The notes under the pieces: model-generated | The model's input: only the letters and a program-made list of their open reading frames with translations | The model's database searches: none | Told to the model about the DNA's origin: nothing | Assembly (NCBI GenBank): GCA_009783365.1 | Contig: WRHG01000080.1 | Location: 1 to 7,868, forward strand | Source of the DNA: Clostridia bacterium | GTDB taxonomy: Bacteria; Bacillota_A; Clostridia; Christensenellales; Aristaeellaceae | DNA: 7,868 nucleotides | Direction: 5' to 3' | Program-made: the position numbers and the translations under genes | Shown: piece by piece, positions 5,273 to 7,868 of the stretch | How the letters are laid out: each line of letters starts with the position of its first letter | How positions within the stretch are numbered: the stretch's first letter is position 1

Positions 5273-6466
5273 ATGGCTCATTCCCCCCGTCGCATCGCGG
5301 TGTTAGGCTCTACCGGAAGTATCGGCACCCAGGCTCTTCAGGTAACGGCATTGCATCCGGATCAGTTTCAGATCACCGCGCTCACCGCCCGCTCCGACAA
5401 GGAGAAGCTTTTTAAGCAGGTCCGCGCCTTTCACCCTCAAATGGCCGGTCTTGCGCAACCCATTCCCCTTGCGGATATCCCTGAGGATCTGCGTTTCTGC
5501 CATTGGGTTTTCGGTGAGGATGCGCTAACCCTGGCTCCTCAAACAGACTGTGATGATGTACTGGTATCCGTAGTGGGCATGGCAGGGCTGATGGGGGTAA
5601 TGGCGGCATTTGAAAAAGGAAGGCGGGTTTTGCTGGCCAACAAGGAAGCCCTTGTGGCAGGCGGTCAGTTGGTGACGGCAGCAGCCGCAAAAGCGGGTGA
5701 GGACGCCCTGCTGCCGGTGGACAGCGAGCACAGCGCCGTTTTCCAATGTTTACAGGCCGCTGGAGACAATGAGGTAGACGCCATCTACTTAACCTGCTCC
5801 GGAGGGCCTTTTCGCGACTGGGATCAGCGGCGGATACTCGCCGCCACCAGAGAACAGGCGCTACGCCATCCCACCTGGGCAATGGGTCAAAAAATCACTG
5901 TTGACAGCGCAACACTTTTCAATAAAGCGTTGGAGATCATCGAAGCCAAGTGGCTGTTCCACGTGGAACACCGGAAAATTGACGTTGTAATCCATCCCCA
6001 AAGCGTCATCCATAGCGCCATCCGCTTTTTGGACGGCGCCGTTCTGGCTCAGTTGGGCACGCCGGATATGCGACTGCCCATTCTCTACGCCATGAGTTAC
6101 CCGCGCCGCCTTCCTACCGGTGGTGAAAAATTGGATTTGCTTTCCATCGGAACGCTAACCTTTGAGCAGCCGGATCCCGGTCGCTTCCCTTCCCTGCGTA
6201 TGGCACGGGAAGCTTTGGATGCGGGCGGCGCGGCAGCCTGTGTACTTAACGCCGCCAACGAGGAGGCCGTTTCAGAATTCCTGCGGTCAAAAAATTCCAT
6301 TCCTCTGGGGAAAATCTTTGAAGTAGTGGAGGATTGTCTTGCGCGTGTTGGCCACCTGCCTGCCGCCAGCTTAGCCGATGTTCTTTATGCGGATCGCCGG
6401 GCTCGGGAAACCGCCGCGTCGCTTTTGGGCTTCCACAATAAAAGCGTTCCGTCTTGCGTTCTATAA
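5273..6466 (+). CDS. dxr: 1-deoxy-D-xylulose 5-phosphate reductoisomerase
   Basis: 397 residues, full length. It converts 1-deoxy-D-xylulose 5-phosphate to 2-C-methyl-D-erythritol 4-phosphate with NADPH, the first committed step of the MEP isoprenoid pathway and the target of fosmidomycin. The N-terminal Rossmann fold carries GSTGSIG (12–18); LANKEAL (121–127) gives K124; PVDSEHSA (148–155) gives the metal ligands D150 and E152 with S151; LTCSGGPF (173–180) gives S176. H199 and W202 belong to the substrate-closing loop (HPTWAMGQKI), and VDSATLFNKALEIIEAKW carries S212, N217, K218 and ligand E221. All catalytic residues known from the E. coli enzyme are present. The ATG at 5273 has AGGAGG (5261–5266) six bases upstream, the strongest binding site in the cluster. 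A 60-base gap separates it from cdsA, with no clear promoter or terminator, so co-transcription is likely. Confidence 0.98.
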   Translation: MAHSPRRIAVLGSTGSIGTQALQVTALHPDQFQITALTARSDKEKLFKQVRAFHPQMAGLAQPIPLADIPEDLRFCHWVFGEDALTLAPQTDCDDVLVSVVGMAGLMGVMAAFEKGRRVLLANKEALVAGGQLVTAAAAKAGEDALLPVDSEHSAVFQCLQAAGDNEVDAIYLTCSGGPFRDWDQRRILAATREQALRHPTWAMGQKITVDSATLFNKALEIIEAKWLFHVEHRKIDVVIHPQSVIHSAIRFLDGAVLAQLGTPDMRLPILYAMSYPRRLPTGGEKLDLLSIGTLTFEQPDPGRFPSLRMAREALDAGGAAACVLNAANEEAVSEFLRSKNSIPLGKIFEVVEDCLARVGHLPAASLADVLYADRRARETAASLLGFHNKSVPSCVL

Positions 6467-6506
6467 CTCTGACCCTTGGTTTGATCACTTTTGAAAGGAA
6501 AGCAAC

Positions 6507-7577
6507 ATGGCGATTTTATACATCATCTATGCGATATTACTACTAGGCGTTCTCATCTCCGTGCATGAATTTGGCCATTTCATAGCCGCCCGCCTGACGG
6601 GTATTTCCGTGAAGGAGTTCTCCGTCGGTTTTGGGCCAAAAATACTGCAATGGACGAGCAAAAAGCACGAAACGCTTTTTTCACTCCGCCCCATTCCCAT
6701 GGGCGGTTATTGCATGTTCTATGGCGATACCGAAGACGACCCAAGGGGTGAAAAGGCGGCCGATCCCCGCCATTATGGCAAATTCCCTGTGTGGAAGCGC
6801 ATGACCAGCGTATTGAGCGGACCGTTGATGAACTTTGCGCTGGCTTTTATCGTAGCGGTGGCGCTGCTGGCCGGATACGGCGTCTTGGGAGTCCAGCCTC
6901 ATATTGAAGCCGTAGAGGAAGGTATGCCCGCAGACCTGGCAGGGTTGAAAAAAGGGGATGTTTTCCTGCTCATTGGCGAGCGAGCTCTGAAAGACAGCAC
7001 CATACAAGACGTATCCGACGCCATCGATTCCGCCGGGACAACTGCCCCCATCCCTATCACCGTACTTAGAGAGGACCGGGAGGTATCCCTGTCCGTCACC
7101 CCCATACTGGACCCGGCGGAAAATCGGTACCGTATTGGCATTGGCATCAGCTACAGCGACTATATCCCCTTACCTCCAGCACAGGTAATTCCCGCCGCCT
7201 GGAGAAGCTGCGTGAATGCCAGCGGCGCTATTGTAACCGCCTTGGGCAAGCTGGTTATTACCGGCGAGGGCCTCAATGAAACCACGGGACCCGTAGGGAT
7301 GATCCAACTGGTGGCGGAGCAGACCCGGCAAGGCGGCTTTGAAATTTTCCTGGAGCTGATGGTGCTCATCTCCATCAACCTGGGCGTGCTCAATCTCTTC
7401 CCTATCCCCGGCCTGGACGGCAGCAGGCTTGTTTTCATGGCCATCGAGGCCATCCGGGGAAAGCCTGTGAGCCAACGCATCGAAGCCGGCGTTCACATGG
7501 CTGGTTTCGCACTGCTGCTTGGGTTGGTTCTCTTTTTAACTTTCAAGGACATTGGACGAATATTTGGTATACAGTAA
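6507..7577 (+). CDS. rseP: Site-2 intramembrane zinc metalloprotease, RseP family
   Basis: 356 residues. The first membrane segment contains the zinc motif HEFGH (20–24; ligands H20 and H24, catalytic E21). RMTSVLSGPLMNF (98–110) opens the second membrane segment. One PDZ domain (about 128–200) has the ligand-groove pattern EGMPADLAGLKKGDVFLLIGE. GPVG (261–264) is the conserved pre-motif, and NLFPIPGLDG (296–305) gives the third zinc ligand D304 in the LDG motif. A last hydrophobic helix lies at about 331–347. Family members (RseP, RasP/YluC) cut membrane anchors such as anti-sigma factors already trimmed by a site-1 protease, and leftover signal peptides. One PDZ domain is the Gram-positive form; E. 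coli RseP has two. The ATG at 6507 has GAAAGGA (6493–6499) seven bases upstream, 40 bases after dxr. The dxr–rseP–ispG order is common in Bacillota. The actual substrate is not evident here. Confidence 0.96.
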   Translation: MAILYIIYAILLLGVLISVHEFGHFIAARLTGISVKEFSVGFGPKILQWTSKKHETLFSLRPIPMGGYCMFYGDTEDDPRGEKAADPRHYGKFPVWKRMTSVLSGPLMNFALAFIVAVALLAGYGVLGVQPHIEAVEEGMPADLAGLKKGDVFLLIGERALKDSTIQDVSDAIDSAGTTAPIPITVLREDREVSLSVTPILDPAENRYRIGIGISYSDYIPLPPAQVIPAAWRSCVNASGAIVTALGKLVITGEGLNETTGPVGMIQLVAEQTRQGGFEIFLELMVLISINLGVLNLFPIPGLDGSRLVFMAIEAIRGKPVSQRIEAGVHMAGFALLLGLVLFLTFKDIGRIFGIQ

Positions 7578-7609
7578 GGGACAGGCCCGCAGGGTTTAAT
7601 CCTGTTCCC
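7578..7609 (+). repeat. Inverted repeat just after rseP, overlapping the ispG promoter
   Basis: GGGACAGG (7578–7585) pairs with CCTGTTCCC (7601–7609) with one bulged base. Inside it lies an imperfect palindrome, CAGGGTTTAATCCTG (7590–7604, one mismatched pair). No T-run follows the right arm, so it is not a standard intrinsic terminator. It covers the -35 region and spacer of the ispG promoter, which suits an operator or a pausing hairpin for transcripts coming out of rseP. Confidence 0.4.
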
Positions 7610-7623
7610 GCCTGTGGTATAAT
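7595..7623 (+). promoter_or_regulatory. Extended -10 promoter upstream of ispG
   Basis: A perfect TATAAT (7618–7623) is preceded by TGTGG (7613–7617), matching the Gram-positive extended -10 consensus TRTGnTATAAT. The -35 region, TTTAAT (7595–7600) at 17 bases, is poor, as is common for extended -10 promoters. Transcription would start near 7630, about 46 bases before the ispG ATG. ispG may therefore be transcribed both from the cluster and from here. Confidence 0.6.
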
Positions 7624-7637
7624 GAATAGGCACAGGC
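7610..7637 (+). repeat. Perfect 7-base inverted repeat flanking the ispG -10 box (possible operator)
   Basis: GCCTGTG (7610–7616) and CACAGGC (7631–7637) are exact reverse complements, 14 bases apart, with TATAAT and the predicted transcription start between them. The position suits a repressor site. CCTGT also occurs at 7601–7605, exactly ten bases (one helical turn) before the copy at 7611–7615. No known regulator motif is recognised. Confidence 0.35.
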
Positions 7638-7675
7638 CTTTTAGGCATATCATGAATCCTGGAAAGGAGTCACCC

Positions 7676-7868
7676 ATGCGCATAACCCGGAAGTTGCTGG
7701 TTGGCACGATTCCCATGGGCGGAGGCGCGCCTGTCACCGTGCAGAGCATGACCAATACAGACACCCGGGATGTGGAGGCTACCTTGGCTCAAATCCATGC
7801 CTTGCATACGGCCGGACGCGACCTTGTCCGCTGCAGCCTTTATGATGAGGACTGCTTGCCCGCCATCC
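7676..7868 (+). CDS. ispG: 4-hydroxy-3-methylbut-2-enyl diphosphate synthase (IspG/GcpE), N-terminal part
   Basis: The first 64 codons are visible before the window ends. The N-terminus KLLVGTIPMGGGAPVTVQSM followed by TNTDTRDVEATLAQI is the diagnostic start of IspG, and GRDLVRCSLYDED corresponds to the next strand of the TIM barrel. The enzyme converts 2-C-methyl-D-erythritol 2,4-cyclodiphosphate to HMBPP, the penultimate MEP-pathway step, using a [4Fe-4S] cluster; the cluster ligands lie in the C-terminal part outside the window. The ATG at 7676 has AAAGGAG (7663–7669) six bases upstream. It lies 98 bases after rseP, the widest gap in the cluster, and that gap holds its own promoter and inverted repeats. 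Confidence 0.95.
   Translation, partial: MRITRKLLVGTIPMGGGAPVTVQSMTNTDTRDVEATLAQIHALHTAGRDLVRCSLYDEDCLPAI

Noticed and set aside
4543..5415. A 290-codon open frame on the plus strand overlapping cdsA and the start of dxr
   Set aside because: It is the other-frame shadow of cdsA: it lacks a recognisable domain, is rich in Arg, His and Pro as GC-rich shadows are, and cdsA has a complete family signature in its own frame.
5209..5415. An ATGA overlap at the cdsA stop that could start a small gene before dxr
   Set aside because: The frame has no clear binding site, its product is low-complexity, and it runs through the start of dxr, whose own AGGAGG site and GSTGSIG motif are unambiguous.
5795..5818. 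Cysteine at residue 175 of Dxr in LTCSGGPF as an unusual active-site change
   Set aside because: That position varies among Dxr proteins (Ala or Gly in others), and the catalytic Ser next to it is intact.
5412..5882. A 156-codon minus-strand frame inside dxr
   Set aside because: Antisense shadow of dxr with Arg/Pro-rich composition and no family resemblance.
7578..7616. A rho-independent terminator after rseP
   Set aside because: The hairpin has a bulge and no following T-run; a promoter follows instead, so it is listed as an inverted repeat.

Overview
The window looks like chromosome from a Gram-positive, probably clostridial (Bacillota) bacterium of moderate GC, roughly the mid-50s per cent by eye. 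This rests on three things: the gene order frr–small gene–uppS–cdsA–dxr–rseP–ispG, which is the usual Clostridia/Bacillota arrangement; the strong AGGAGG-type ribosome binding sites and two GTG starts; and the lack of the outer-membrane genes (bamA, skp, lpx) that follow rseP in Proteobacteria. The family-level placement is inference. I see no rRNA, tRNA, insertion sequence, phage gene or CRISPR array.

The left part (1–1875, minus strand) holds two genes. The first is the 5' part of a membrane-anchored extracytoplasmic sensor protein that runs off the left edge; it has its own near-consensus promoter just past the end of its neighbour. The second is an SPL-family (spore-photoproduct-lyase-like, COG1533) radical SAM enzyme that ends in a probable sliding-clamp-binding pentapeptide. 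A HAD phosphatase of the YjjG type is divergently transcribed from the radical SAM gene and lies directly upstream of frr.

From 2704 to the right edge all genes are on the plus strand and form a housekeeping cluster: frr (ribosome recycling), a small unrecognised protein with a PASTA-like sequence pattern, uppS (undecaprenyl diphosphate synthase), cdsA (CDP-diacylglycerol synthase), dxr (first committed MEP-pathway enzyme), rseP (site-2 protease) and the start of ispG (a late MEP-pathway Fe-S enzyme). dxr and ispG make the C5 isoprenoid units that UppS polymerises into the lipid carrier for wall synthesis, CdsA supplies phospholipid precursor, and RseP is the intramembrane protease of envelope stress signalling, so the cluster joins envelope building with ribosome recycling. 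A good promoter precedes frr. A second, extended -10 promoter set among inverted repeats lies between rseP and ispG.

Most of the window is ordinary conserved chromosome, and I found no convincing new multi-gene system. The points most worth a second look are the PASTA-like small gene, the clamp-motif tail on the radical SAM protein, the repeat-rich ispG promoter and its resemblance to the promoter region of the HAD gene, and the leader of the sensor gene.
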